From Solanum dulcamara (taxonomy: Eukaryota; Streptophyta; Magnoliopsida; Solanales; Solanaceae), in the NCBI RefSeq assembly GCF_947179165.1, contig NC_077248.1, positions 14,918,256 to 14,982,255 on the forward strand: a stretch of 64,000 nucleotides of DNA, read 5' to 3'. Of the stretch, positions 38,190 through 49,440 are shown piece after piece (positions within the stretch are counted from its first letter, which is position 1; each line of letters starts with the position of its first letter). A program made the translations under genes and the position numbers. The notes below the pieces were generated by a model. It saw only the letters and a program-made list of their open reading frames with translations. It was not told where the DNA came from and searched no databases.

Positions 38190-39280
38190 TAATGTTGTGT
38201 TGAACACGCCTTCAGTGTTCTATAGACCACAAAAATGAAACTTGAAGAAAAAATGAATTAAACTTGAATGAAAAATAAATTACATACACATTAAAGTTGA
38301 ATTAGAAGAGAATAGACATGAATGAAAAATGTAGCTAATGAAAAATCCTTCAGTGATCTATACACCACAATAATGAATTAGATTTGAACTAAAATATATT
38401 ATATAGACATTAAAGTTGAATTAGAAAAGAATTAGATATGAATGAAAAATGTAGCTAAGGAAAAGGCCTTCGGTGATCTATAGACCACAAAAAATGAATT
38501 ATTTTTGAACTAAAATGTATTATATAGGCATTAAAGTGGAATTAAAAAAGAATTAGACGCGAATAAAAAGTGCAGTTAAGGAAAAGGCCTTCAGTAATCT
38601 ATAAAGCACAAAAATGAATTAGACTTGAACTAAAATGTATTATATACACATTAAATATGAATTAGAAAAGAATTAGGCACGAATAAAAAGTGTAGCTAAG
38701 AAAAAAGCCTTCAGTAATCTATAAAGCACAAAAATGAATTAGACTTGAACTAAAATTATTATATACACATTAAATTTGAATTAGAATAAAATTAGACACG
38801 AATGAAAAATATAGCTATTGAAAAGGCCTTAAGTAATCCATAGAACACAAAAATAAATTAGACTTGAACTAAAACTGAATTACATACACACTAAAGTTGA
38901 ATTAAAAGAGAATTAGACACAAATAAAAATTATAGCTAATGAAAAAGCCTTCAGTGATCTATAGAAACACAAAAATAAATTAAACTTGAACTAAAAATAA
39001 ATTACATATACACTAAATTTGAATTAGAAGAGTATTAGACAACAACAACAACCCAGTGAAATCCCACAATGTGTGGTCTGAGAGGATAAAGTGTACGCAA
39101 ACCTTACTCCTACCAAGGTAGGACGGCTGTTTCCGAGAGACCCTCGGCTCAAAAGTAGAACAGTATTAGACATGAATGAAAATTATAGCTAATGAAAAAA
39201 CCTTCAGTGATCTATAGACCACAAAAATGAATTAAACTTGAACTAAAAATGAATTCTTATAGAAAACTAATAACCTAAAA
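38190..39280 (+). repeat. ~120-bp tandem array behind the ULP1 pseudogene
   Basis: About nine units with CCTTCAGTGATCTATAGACCAC, AAATGAATTA-ACTTGAACTAAAA, TACATACACATTAAAGTTGAATTAGAA and GAATTAGACATGAATGAAAA-TGTAGCTAATG. Units diverge by several percent. The last is split by the 39042-39161 retroposon. Same unit and direction as 33105-33505. Confidence 0.9.
39042..39161 (-). mobile_element. short non-LTR retroposon (RTE/SINE 3' end) with target duplication
   Basis: Minus-strand end of TTG repeats, preceded by the GTGGGATTTCACTGG-like tail. It is flanked by the 11-bp direct repeat AGTATTAGACA at 39031-39041 and 39162-39172, a clear target-primed insertion. The tail matches that of the RTE fragment at 44246-44803, so it is either a 5'-truncated RTE or a SINE using the RTE tail. 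Confidence 0.85.
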
Positions 39281-40091
39281 TAAACAGAGTTTATTCTTTA
39301 TTTCAAATGTCATTCTTTATTCTTAATTCAAAGGCCTAAAATTCTTATAAGTCTTCATGTTGTGACCTTGTTGTCCACAATTACTGCATGTTATTTTTGA
39401 TTTTTTGAATCCATCTTCTCTCAATTGCGTGTGTCTTTTATATTTTGGCCTCCCAGAAGGTCTCTTTCCAAGTGGTGGAAGTACAACCTCTTCAAAAATA
39501 TGTGTTGGCATATTCTAGGTGCTTTCATATGGGAGGGAATTCAACTGAAACTGGTATATCAACAATAAATTCTCTCTTGTGTAGTAATCAGAGCAATATT
39601 TTATATAACCAGTGTGTTTGTTGTTAAAATAGCCAAAGCATGTGGACATGGCAGCTCATCCAATTGAAATCTCCCACATGTACATACACGTTGTTGAAGG
39701 CATACTATAAATCGTGTAATACCATCAAGTACTGTATACACATATTCATTTGGCTCCCTAACCTATGAAAAATAAGAAGAAAATATAAGCAAGAGAGATG
39801 TTAGATATGAATCAGAAGAAAAAATATTAGCAAAAAGAAATTTATAGATACCATACTCTTAATTTCTCTGATGCAGTTTTATTACGTTGTAGAATTTTTT
39901 CATACTTTTTCTCAAGATAAAATCCTGAAAATGTTGCCTTTGACATATTATTGTTATTTCATTTTTGAACAAGTTGTCTCATGAATTCTAGGAGGTGCAA
40001 GACTGTAAGAACTTTGGCATGTCTTGTTCTTGAATTGACTGATTCTGCAATGTTGGATGTCATCATCCAAGTCCTATTTACCTGAGCATAA

Positions 40092-42562
40092 TGTCACGCC
40101 CCGGGAGGGTACCCTAGACGTAACCGGCACCCGAAGGCCATTTCTGACCTCCGAGCGAACCACCTGGTCTAGTCACACATTCATTCAATCACATTCTCTT
40201 AGCGAAAACTCAATTAATGAAATACTATTTGCAATATGATGGCCGAAGGCCAAGCATTCATCAACTCAACAACAAATATAATAAGACTCCTTGAATTAAC
40301 CGTTCAACCTCCCCACACTCCAGTCTATGAAGCCTCTATCCAAGTCTGAAAGGTGACAATGACAAGTCCATGGCTACCAACAATCAAGATAAAAGAAATG
40401 ACAACAAAACTGTACAAGAAGGCTCAATATCCTTCAGGAACTAGGAGGACTCACCAACTAGCTGGAAGTGTATGTGGATCTTCAACGGAGCGCCGGTTGA
40501 TGATATCTAGTACCTGTCTCTGCATCATGAAACGATGCAGGCCAAATGGCGTCAGTACATGGAATGTACGAGTATGTAAAATGGCCGAATAAAACCACAT
40601 AAAGAAAACATCAATATCAACTCAGGATCTCAACTTATACATATATACATGACAACTCACTCAAATGTCCTAAGTCCAACAAGAATAGTTTAGACAGGAC
40701 TAACTCATAAGCCACTTAACTCAACTGACTCGGAGCACTATCAAGGCCTAAATGGGAGTTTCTCTTAACCGACAACCATCACCTATGAGCCGGTGATAGT
40801 ACAATAATCAGACGTTGTTGCCGCGTCCGTCTATACCATGCCAGGGCATGAACGCCTCCCTAATCATGGATACCATCGATTAGTCAAGTCCTATCATTTC
40901 AGGACAGTAAAATGGGAAACATCCGACTTTAACGGTTTGATCCCATGGGAAGCATCCGACTTTAACGGTTCCATCCCTAACTACGTTGGCGGCGTAGTTT
41001 CTGGAGTTCGAGTATGGACTATACTCTTACCCGCTTCGGTGCTCGATACTCCTCCCATGACTCTATGCTCATAAGACTCCCTCCAATCATCTCAAACACG
41101 CCCTCACGGCTAGTTTCATGTGGAACATTTACCACTCATCAACTCTATCATCATTCTTAACTCAATTTAGGTCGTAATGGCAAGTCTCATTTAGGACCTT
41201 GTCTACTCGTCAATTCTATCCTCCAATTAACTCAATCAACCCTCATTTAGGTAAGCATTTATGATATCTCCTCAAGACTCATCACAACTCTATGACTTTA
41301 GCTCAATGATTTAAGTAGAATAACACATTTAAGGAAAAATAACTTAAGCAACATAATCACTTGGCTAAAGAGATCAACAAAACATAATAACAAGTCATCT
41401 CCATCAACCCATACTACATGAAGGTTTTAGAAATTCCTTAGCTCAACAACATCAACACATATGGCATTAAATTATTAGGGGACAAAACTCATTCAAACAT
41501 GAATCCTACCAAGAAACTACATTTTTCATAGATATCTAACCTCAAAGTAAGAGTAGGGCACATGGGTGGACTCAACCCATGTTTTGGATAGCCTTACATA
41601 CCTTAGTAAAGACTTGAAGAAAACCTTGGTGTTGGGTCTTCAATGGAGGACTCAAATCTTGAAGCTCTTGGACTCTTTTTGTTGGAAATGGAGAAGAAGA
41701 AGAAGAAGAGAGAGAGAGATATATCTTTAGGGCTTTTAGAGAGAGAGTGAGGCTGCAAAATGTGTTCCCAAAAGATCAAGGGTAACATATATATAATTTG
41801 GGTTAGTTCCCAAATTTCCCCTCCTCAAAAGTTCTGAAAAATAGGCAAAAATGCACCTGGCACGATAGTGGCGCGTTGCGCCATTGCAGCGCCAGACCAA
41901 TTACGCCTAAAACCTGCACACCACGCAATAGCGCACCGCGCCAGAGGCCAAACTACTGAGGCATGTTTCTGGCGCGATAGTGGCGCGTCGCGCCCTTACA
42001 ACGCCAAGGCCATATTTTCTGGGTTCTAGAAAATTAGCTTGAAAAACCCTGTACAACTTTTAGCGGCGCGTCGCGCTAGGGGCCAAACTACTGAGGCATG
42101 TTCCTGGCGCGATAGTGGCATATCGCGCCACTACGGCGCCAAGCCCATATTTCCAGTAGTTGAACCCCAGGCCTGAAAATCTCTGTTGTGCTCGTTCACC
42201 TTAGGATCACCATATCTTTCGACTCCGAACTCCAAAATTTACATTCTTGGTGGCATTGGAAAGAATACTCGATGACCTTTAATTTAATAAGTCGTGGTCC
42301 ACCTAGATTTCCATCTTTCAAAAGATAGGGCCATTAGAAGTCGACCCCATATACGAACTCATCCTAACTTAGCCACGGCGAACCTTTTTGGGACTTAGCT
42401 TGGTCCTAGGGGTCCTCTATGACCCCACATCACCTCCAACGCTCTTTAATTTCTCAGGGACTCATCATAACTCAAGCACATACTTCGAACTAAATACGAT
42501 GGGCCCCACACATGTACAAGGAAGGCCCGAATCTTAGGGGAAAATTTTTGAGGGGTGTTACA
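40092..42562 (-). mobile_element. solo LTR in the transposase gene, perfect 5-bp target duplication
   Basis: Bounded by TGTCACGCC (40092) and GGTGTTACA (42562); on its own strand TGTAACACCCC to GGCGTGACA. CATAA occurs on both sides (40087-40091 and 42563-42567). 2471 bp, no internal genes. The CG-rich modules at 41860-42140, with GGCCAAACTACTGAGGCATGTT about every 130 bases, link it to the fragment at 3661-7513. The plus-strand ORFs at 40057-41074 have no recognisable product. Confidence 0.92.
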
Positions 42563-42943
42563 CATAAACACCTAACCATTTGTTGTATCCAATGTTCAAC
42601 AAGTAATCTTTAATCCTCTTGTCTATTTTCTCAACAATTGTCATATGTTCATTAAACTCTACCATGGTGTATGTTTTTGCCATAGAGTAGAATAATTCCA
42701 TTACCTTTTGTTGACTCTTTCTGAAGTTTTTAATTCTGTTTTGCAACAAGTGCCATATATACGTGAAAGGAGGTATTTCATTATAGACTATTGAATTTGC
42801 CTTAATAATGCTTGCATGCCTATCCGAAGCGATACACATCTCTGATCTTTGACCAAATGCCTCTCTGAATTGTTCAAAAAACCACCTCCAAGATGCATCA
42901 TTCTCTGAATCAACAATGGCATAAGCAAGCAGCAATATACTCC

Positions 42944-43084
42944 CTGCATTAGATATAATGTTTAATACATTTTTAATATATTTTTGTTTCATGCATAATA
43001 CACTTTTAATACATAGTGCTGACTTTTAATACAAATTAGAATTTCATTTATAGAAGCACCAATATTGTTTTTGAAAAGTCTCAC
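42944..43084 (-). other. intron in the transposase pseudogene
   Basis: On the minus strand the donor is CAACAG|GTGAGAC-like at 43084 and the acceptor AATGCAG|GGAGT at 42944. Joining the flanks keeps the MULE frame (VVDG...LDAT, then SILLLAYAIVDSEND). About 141 bases, AT-rich. Confidence 0.7.
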
Positions 43085-44245
43085 CTGTTGCATCTAAGGT
43101 ATTAGTTGTTAGCATTGTCCCTTTGTATGCTCCTTTTAGAAAAGCTCCATCAACAACTACAATTGGTCTACAATACTCTCATCCTTTTATCGATGTAAAC
43201 AGAGCTATAAATTCATATAGGAAATGGTCATCCTCTGATTTGTGAAATCTTATATAAGAACCATGGTAAGTTGCCTTTAGTATGTGAAAGTAACTTGGCA
43301 ACTTTGCATATGATTGAGCTGGATTACCTCAAAATAATTAAAGAGCTTTTTCTTTAGCTTTCCAAGCTTGCATTATGTGAGCCGCACACCATATTCCTGT
43401 AACATGTCATTTTGTATATCTCTTGGTGTGCAGTTGGCATCTAGATTAATACATTTGGAAATAATAATACTCCTAACAACTATCTTGGTTGCTTGTCTTT
43501 CCGATAATGAATTATGTAGAAACAAATATGTGTGTTCGCTTTCAAAATCTCTAATAGAGAATATTTGAGATTTATTCACACTTGAAGCGCGTAAATTCCA
43601 ACTACAATTTTCTTCGAGGCCTTGCATTGCATAGTTGTTGAAAAAAATTATTAATATAAAATTAATAATATAAACTAACTTGAATTTGAGTCTTACCATG
43701 TTAAGCTTGATCCCAATGTCTTGAATTCGAAGTGTTTAAGAATGGAATATCTTTTTAGTGCACTGGTAAGGACATATTTATTTTTGTAAACTTTATCTTT
43801 CTGAAAGAAAGATTGATTGGGGTTAATAATGATTCCTGGTTGTATTTCTTCTTGCTTATCAACTTCCTCACATGATCCAAAGCCAATTAACTCTAGTGCA
43901 TCACCAATACCACTAAATGCATTAGAAAAGTATGAATTGTGTGTAATCCTTATATCTTTTAAAGTGTCTAAACATAATAGTGGAATTAGGGTGAAATCAC
44001 TCTTCAAGTTGACCGATTCAATTGTTGTGAAACATAAAAGGTATTTTGACACATCTCTATGTTCCTTTTTGGTTTCAACATACACTTTTACCCCCATATC
44101 GTTATGCATTTGAATTGGAGGAGACCTTTCATCAATCTTATATTTGATTTCAAATTTACTTGTTGATGTGTCTATTGACAATTGAGCAGCAATCATAGAA
44201 ACGAGGTCAGCAAATGTTGAATCAGTATTCGGGATAAAGTAGGAG

Positions 44246-44803
44246 TGGCCTTGGTGGAAGACAAGATGCAAAAAAATGCGATTGAGATGGTTTGGGCATG
44301 TGAACAGGAGAGACACAGATGCTCCAGTATGAAGGCGTGAGAGATTGGCCATGGATGGTTTCATAAGAGGTAGGGGTAGGCCAAAGAAATATTGGGGAGA
44401 GGTGATTAGACAGGAGATGGCACAGTTACAGCTTACCGAGGACATGACCTTAGATAAGAGGGTGTGGAGGATCCACATTAGGGTAGAAGGCTAGTACATA
44501 GTCTCGTTATTCTTCCTTATTAGTAGGCGCATTAGCACACTATAATTTTTTGTGTTCTGATTTTTGTTATTATCTATTTCTTTTTGTACTTCGATTACTC
44601 TATTTTATCTGTGTCGATTTTGTTATTTTCTTTTTCGTATCGCTTTGAACTTCCTAACCTTATCTGAACTCTTTTTATACTTTTTATTAAGCCGAGGGCC
44701 TTTCAAAAATAGTCATCCTACCTTGGTAGGAGTTAGGTCTGCGTACACTTTACCCACCCCAGACCCCACATTGTGGAATTTCACTGGATTGTTGTTGTTG
44801 TAT
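44246..44803 (+). mobile_element. RTE-type LINE, C-terminal end of RT and 3' tail
   Basis: Plus-strand codons read LRWFGHVNRRDTDAPV, a stop, then RGRGRPKKYWGEVIRQEMAQ and VWRIHIRVEG, the typical C-terminus of plant RTE LINE proteins. A 3' UTR follows, ending in CTGCGTACACTTTACCCACC and GTTGTTGTTGTA. The element is 5' truncated and inserted in the N-terminal part of the transposase gene. The left border is approximate and I could not define the target duplication. Confidence 0.8.
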
Positions 44804-45550
44804 TCAAACTCTCCTTTACATTACTTGTGGAGTTATGGTGTAAGTTCAATCAAATCACTTTCTCTCTTCTTCTTTTCCATCAGCTTCAAGTGTCACCACC
44901 TCACTTCGATAAAGCAAATTAGGGCAGTTTGAACATACGATAGAAAATCAAATTGATATGAATTTAATATTTTATTTAGATATGTAATTTAAATTCTTTA
45001 AGTTGTATTATTTATAAACATATAAACTCCATAAATTGTGATACTAATACTAGATTTACTCAAATTTTACAAAATTTTACCAAATAAAAGTCATAGTTCA
45101 TAAATAAGATATTAAACTATTCTAAAATATTGCATTTGATAAATCACATATCTCCATATTCCTTTTGTAAATAAATGTGTGCAGTTACAACTTTCTTTCA
45201 AATACACATAGTTGTATAAAAAATCACTAGCCAACAATATTAGTAACTAAATCCTTAATATAATTCTTTCATGTGGTATGAATAATCTATTCAGGCCGAA
45301 CTTAAGTCTTTTTTTGCAAAATTTACAGTGAGGGATCAAATTTTACATTTTAAAGAGTTGAAAATCATGATTTAGAATCACAAATCATTTTTTTGGAGAA
45401 TTTGAAATTGTATGTCCCAACGCAAACTAGAAAAAAAATTATTTAAGAAGAAATAAACCATGATAGATTCAGAATTTAAATATTAAACTTTGTTCTATTT
45501 ATATTTTATTTATTTTAAATTTTCCTTTCTCTTCCTAGGGAGATTGGGGA
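44804..45550. other. AT-rich spacer beyond the transposase
   Basis: The first ~100 bases may be the 5' end of the transposase reading (minus strand). The rest shows no ORF or repeat that I can name. Confidence 0.35.
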
Positions 45551-46066
45551 GAATTGAACTCACGCTTAATGTGTAGAGACTTCCATGGATACTATTATGA
45601 GTCCGTTTGGATAGGCTTATAAGTTGGTTGAATTGAACTCACGCTTAATGAGTAGAGACTTCCATGGATACTATTATGAGCCTGTTTGGATGGTTGGTCA
45701 AACCAACTTATAAGCCCTTTTTAGCTTATTGTGGTGTTTGCTTAATGTTAACTTTAAGCCATAAAGTTCTTAAAGTCAGCCAAAAATGAAAAGTTAGGAT
45801 TCCTAACTTTTTTTCTAAGTGCTTAAAGCCATTTTCTTTGACCATGGAAATTACTTTTATATCCCTTATATTTTAACTAAATTCTCAAACTATCCTTTTT
45901 ATTCTTTTAACCCTAAAATTCACATCATTTTCCTCATTTCTTCGGCATAAGCACTTTTATCCAAACACTCAACTACTTATTTATAAAAATAACTTCCAGC
46001 ACTTCAAAGTTTTAAAAGTACTTCATAAATAAAAATTATTTTTTAAGCCCATCCAAACGGGCTCAA
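45551..46066. mobile_element. foldback (hAT-like) MITE with duplicated left end
   Basis: GAGCCTGTTTGGATGG at 45679 and its inverse CCATCCAAACGGGCTC ending at about 46066 form terminal inverted repeats; the interior also pairs loosely (AACTTATAAGCC near 45708). The left end with 79 bp of flank is duplicated in tandem (45551-45629 and 45630-45708). No exact 8-bp target duplication was found, so family assignment is tentative. Confidence 0.55.
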
Positions 46067-46275
46067 TGTACATTTTATAAAGTAAACTTTACATAAATCC
46101 CATAGTGAAAAAACCCAATTATAATGTATTCCTCATTTTTCTTAAATTATCCGATTTCCCTTTTTTCAAATTTCTGATACATTACTCACCTTCTTGATAC
46201 ATCAGTTTTTTGGTGTAAAATAATTAATGGTTGTGAGTTATTTATTGATAGTAACCTAATTTAAGTTATGATTGA

Positions 46276-46689
46276 TTGTTTCAATCAATTAGAGTGATAA
46301 ATAAGGTAAAGAATCCTTTTAAGAACAAAACAGTTATGAAGATCAAGGAAAATTCTAAAAATAGAGCATCAGTGCGAAAAAAATTCAATCCAAATTTTAA
46401 TTTTCATCAAGCGATTCAAGATGAATATCGCGATACTACTGATTACATGTTCTTTACAAGATTAATCATTCAAAATTTCCCAAAACATCTGAAACACGAG
46501 GGGCAGAAAAAAATGCATTTTTTTCTAAAAATAATCTGCGAGTCGTGCAAGGATCACAAATGGTATAATTTAAAATGCCTAACAATGTCAATGCTCTATG
46601 AGAAGTTATGGTATCAATATCATCAGACCATTTTTGTGACTGTAGATAATGTCTTCAGAAGTGACGGGAAAGATCGTCCCACAGTGTGA
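46276..46689 (+). CDS. ORF of 137 codons, unknown
   Basis: Open from 46276 to a TGA at 46689; the first real ATG may lie further inside (46336). The predicted product is basic, Lys/Asn/Phe-rich (NFHQAIQDEYRDTTDYMFFTRLIIQNF), without domain, signal peptide or membrane segment that I can recognise. It lies between the MITE and the TGATACAT array, close to the second ULP1 remnant. It could be an exon of a transposon-borne gene or chance. Confidence 0.25.
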   Translation: MFQSIRVINKVKNPFKNKTVMKIKENSKNRASVRKKFNPNFNFHQAIQDEYRDTTDYMFFTRLIIQNFPKHLKHEGQKKMHFFLKIICESCKDHKWYNLKCLTMSMLYEKLWYQYHQTIFVTVDNVFRSDGKDRPTV

Positions 46690-46919
46690 TTGAGCAAAAT
46701 CATGAATGTTAAAATAGTCAATGCTCCAGCCTGATGAGCAGTTCCTAGAGAAACTAGGACAGCTTTTTACAGTTTTAGAGGTTGTATTTGATACATATTT
46801 CAATTAATCAGAATAGTATTTGAATATCAATAATCGATACATGGATGGTTGTTAATGATTTTCATTGTAAGTTACTTGGTAGTGATGTAAATTCAAGTTC
46901 GACAAATGAGGATAGCTAA

Positions 46920-47760
46920 TACATAATCATTCGACATATAAAGGGTTGATACATTGAAGATTGTTTTATTTTTTTCAACTGAATTGTGACTGATACATAA
47001 CATGTATTGATATAGGTTGTATATATATCAGAATTATTAAATATAGATACATAGAATGCTGATACATAGACAGAATAATTAAATATTGATACATGATAAT
47101 CTGATATATAATCAAGATGTATCAAAAGAACTAAATCTTGATGCATGAGATTCTGATACATAAACAATATGTATCAGAATAATTAAAGCTTGATTTATGA
47201 GATGCTGATACATAAACATGATGTATCAGAATCATTATATTTTGATACATGAGAATTTAATACATAAACAAGATGTATCAGACACACTAAAGGTTGATAC
47301 GTGAGGTGTTGATACATAGACAAGATGTATCAAAAATATTAAATATTGATACATGATAATTTTATATATAATCAAGATGAATTAGATTCATTAAAGCTGA
47401 TAAATGAGATTCTGATACATAAACAAGATGTATCAGAATCACTAAATCTTGATACATGAGATGCCGATATATATACAATATTAGAAGCATTTAAGTTTGA
47501 TAAATTAGAATCTAATACATTAACAGTATGTATCAAAAACAGTCAAGTTTGATAAATTAGAATATGATACATTAACAGTATGTATCAAAAGCAGTCAAGT
47601 TTTATACATTAAAATATGATATATTAACAGTATGTATCAGAAGCAGTCAAGTTTTATACATTAGAAAATGATACATTAATAGTATGTATCAGAATCAAGA
47701 AGCCGTCAAGTTTGATACATGATAATATGATATATAAACTTTCATCTTATATTAGAGTTT
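46920..47760. repeat. ~52-bp TGATACAT minisatellite behind the second ULP1 remnant
   Basis: About sixteen degenerate units such as CTGATACATAAACAAGATGTATCAGAA followed by an -ATTAAA-CTTGATACATGAGA- segment. Each unit contains a GATACAT...ATGTATC inverted repeat. Same unit and direction as 48400-48960. Confidence 0.9.
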
Positions 47761-47821
47761 CATACATGAGAAAAACTTAAAAGTCTAGTAATTGTACATT
47801 CTTCTAATACAAAATTCAAAA

Positions 47822-49211
47822 CAAAACTACTCGACGTTCATTGGTTCTCCTTGACTAGGAGATATGAAATCTTTCTTAGGTTTTTTAGGATCATCGTTAT
47901 CGCTAACATAACCATTCTTGGCCTTCCGACAACCATAATTCCACAATAATATGACATATCTTAAACAGAAGAATTCGGCATGTAGTCCAGTATTTAGAAT
48001 AGAAATTCCATCACTAAGATATTCAGCAAAAATAATCATGAAAACATCACAATCCGTGCAAAAAAAAGAATACACAACTTTAAAAAAATTAAAATTGACA
48101 CAATAATGATTTAAATATGCATATTTGTTAATACTCACAAGCTATCGCTTTCTTGTTACGCAATTCCTTCAACGTATTCAACTGCAAAAGGGTGATGTGC
48201 TTCAAGCATGTTACCGGTTGATTTATCCTTGTAAGAATCAAGCGATGACCAATCAATACATTTAGTCTTCTAAAAAAACCACTATCGTGAAGGTATGTTG
48301 AAATCATCAATAAAATTAGTTGTATATGCAGTGCCAAATCTCAGAGAGTATGAGAGGATCTTCTTGATGACGTACTTCATTTCCTGCATTGACATGGTAA
48401 ACTGATTAAATACAACTTGAATTTGATATAAAAATATGATGTATCAGAAGCATTAAAGCTTGATATATAAGAATCTGATACATAATCTATATGTATCAGA
48501 AGCAGCAAAGCTTGATACATTAGAATTCGATACAAAAACACAATGTATCAGAAGCATTAAAGCTTGATACGTAAGAATCTGATACATAAACTAGATGTAG
48601 CAGAAGCAGTAAATCTTCAGAAAAATGACATTTAAAAAAATAATATAAAGAAGATGTATCAGACACATTAAATTTTGATACATTAGAATTTGGTACGAAA
48701 AACACGATGAATCAGAAGCATTAAACCATGATACATAAGATTCTGATACATAAACTAAATGTATCAGAAACAGTAAATATTCCAAAAAAACAATATTTAA
48801 AAAAAATAATATAAATAAGATGTATCAGAATTAGTAAATCTTGATACATTATAATTTGGTACAAAAACACTATGTATCAGAAGCATTAAAACTTGATACA
48901 TAATACTCTGATACATAAACTATATGTATCAGAAGCAGTAAATCTTCCGAAAAAACAACATTTTAAAAAAATACATCTTATATGAACTCATACCTTTGGG
49001 AGATTAGGGCGTGTTGTAACCCCTTCAATCTTCTTATCGGCTTCTTTGGGTGCATGTTGAACTTGAGATTTTGACTTCAATTTCTCACGTATCTTATCCA
49101 TCACTGAAGGATCGTTACGATGTTTGGATCTAACCTCGTTCGGTGAAACAAGAATTTATTGATTTTATTCAACTGAGTGAGACCAACAGTAGAAGATGGA
49201 GCAGATTCCAT
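47822..49211 (-). pseudogene. second ULP1-like peptidase gene, internally deleted
   Basis: Minus strand. ATG at about 49211 opens MESAPSSTVGLTQLNKI. A frame break near 49140 leads into VRSKHRNDPSVMDKI and ends NLPK at a GTATGA donor (about 49000). After the 48960-48400 array comes a peptidase piece at about 48300-48139 (SYKDKSTGNMLEAHHPF), a GTGAGT donor, and the last exon (48050-47827). That exon has DCDVFMIIFAEYLSDG, so the catalytic Cys is kept, and ends GYVSDNDDPKKPKKD before a stop. DUF1985 and most of the peptidase, including the catalytic His, are missing. It is not the copy at 32649, as its C-terminus differs clearly. Confidence 0.7.
48400..48960. repeat. ~52-55-bp TGATACAT minisatellite in intron 1 of the second ULP1 remnant
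   Basis: Units like AATGTATCAGAAGCATTAAAGCTTGATAC-TAAGAATCTGATACATAAAC lie between the first exon (ending about 49000) and the peptidase exons, in the same direction as the 46920-47760 array. Confidence 0.9.
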
Positions 49212-49440
49212 TTGTATCAGAGAACAATATGAGTAAAAAACACAAAATATTACAGAAGAAAACAGAGGAAATCGAAGGAGGTGAGAATGAATTAAGATAC
49301 CAGTTAAGGAAAACTTGAATATACCTTACTTAGAAGCTTGAAATTGAGTAATAGATGGACTGAAATTGGAAAAAAAAAGTTGTCGACGACGAGGCTGAAG
49401 ATTAGGCGTGGATTTAGGAAAACTGATATAAGGTAAAAGT
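49212..49440 (-). promoter_or_regulatory. 5' flank of the second ULP1 remnant
   Basis: Upstream of the ATG on the minus strand, a leader-like CT-rich stretch (TTCTCACCTCCTTCGATTTCC). It is cut at 49440 by the solo LTR and continues at 52649. No TATA box can be assigned with confidence. Confidence 0.25.

Larger units (their letters stand above)
39300..44245 (-). pseudogene. mudrA-like: mudrA-like MULE transposase, split by a solo LTR
   Basis: Reading on the minus strand: N-terminal domain (44245-43700; FADLVSMIAAQLS, NKYVLTSALKRYSILKHFEFKT), a MuDR zinc/DNA-binding region (43699-43373; CSWNLRASSV...EHTY), the DDE core with the first Asp in VVDGAFLKGAYKG (about 43150), a GT-AG intron (43084-42944), the second Asp in SDRHAS, and HLLQNRIKNF. 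A solo LTR (42562-40092) follows, then the frame resumes with TSNIAESVNSRT (about 40050), a SWIM finger CTCGRFQLDELPCPH (about 39690-39640) and a final zinc knuckle (CSNCGQQGHNMKTY) whose last Cys is Tyr. Several stops occur. It faces the ULP1 pseudogene tail to tail. Confidence 0.85.

Noticed and set aside
40057..41074. Plus-strand ORFs of 60-79 codons
   Set aside because: They lie inside the solo LTR with defined ends and duplication and resemble no protein I know.
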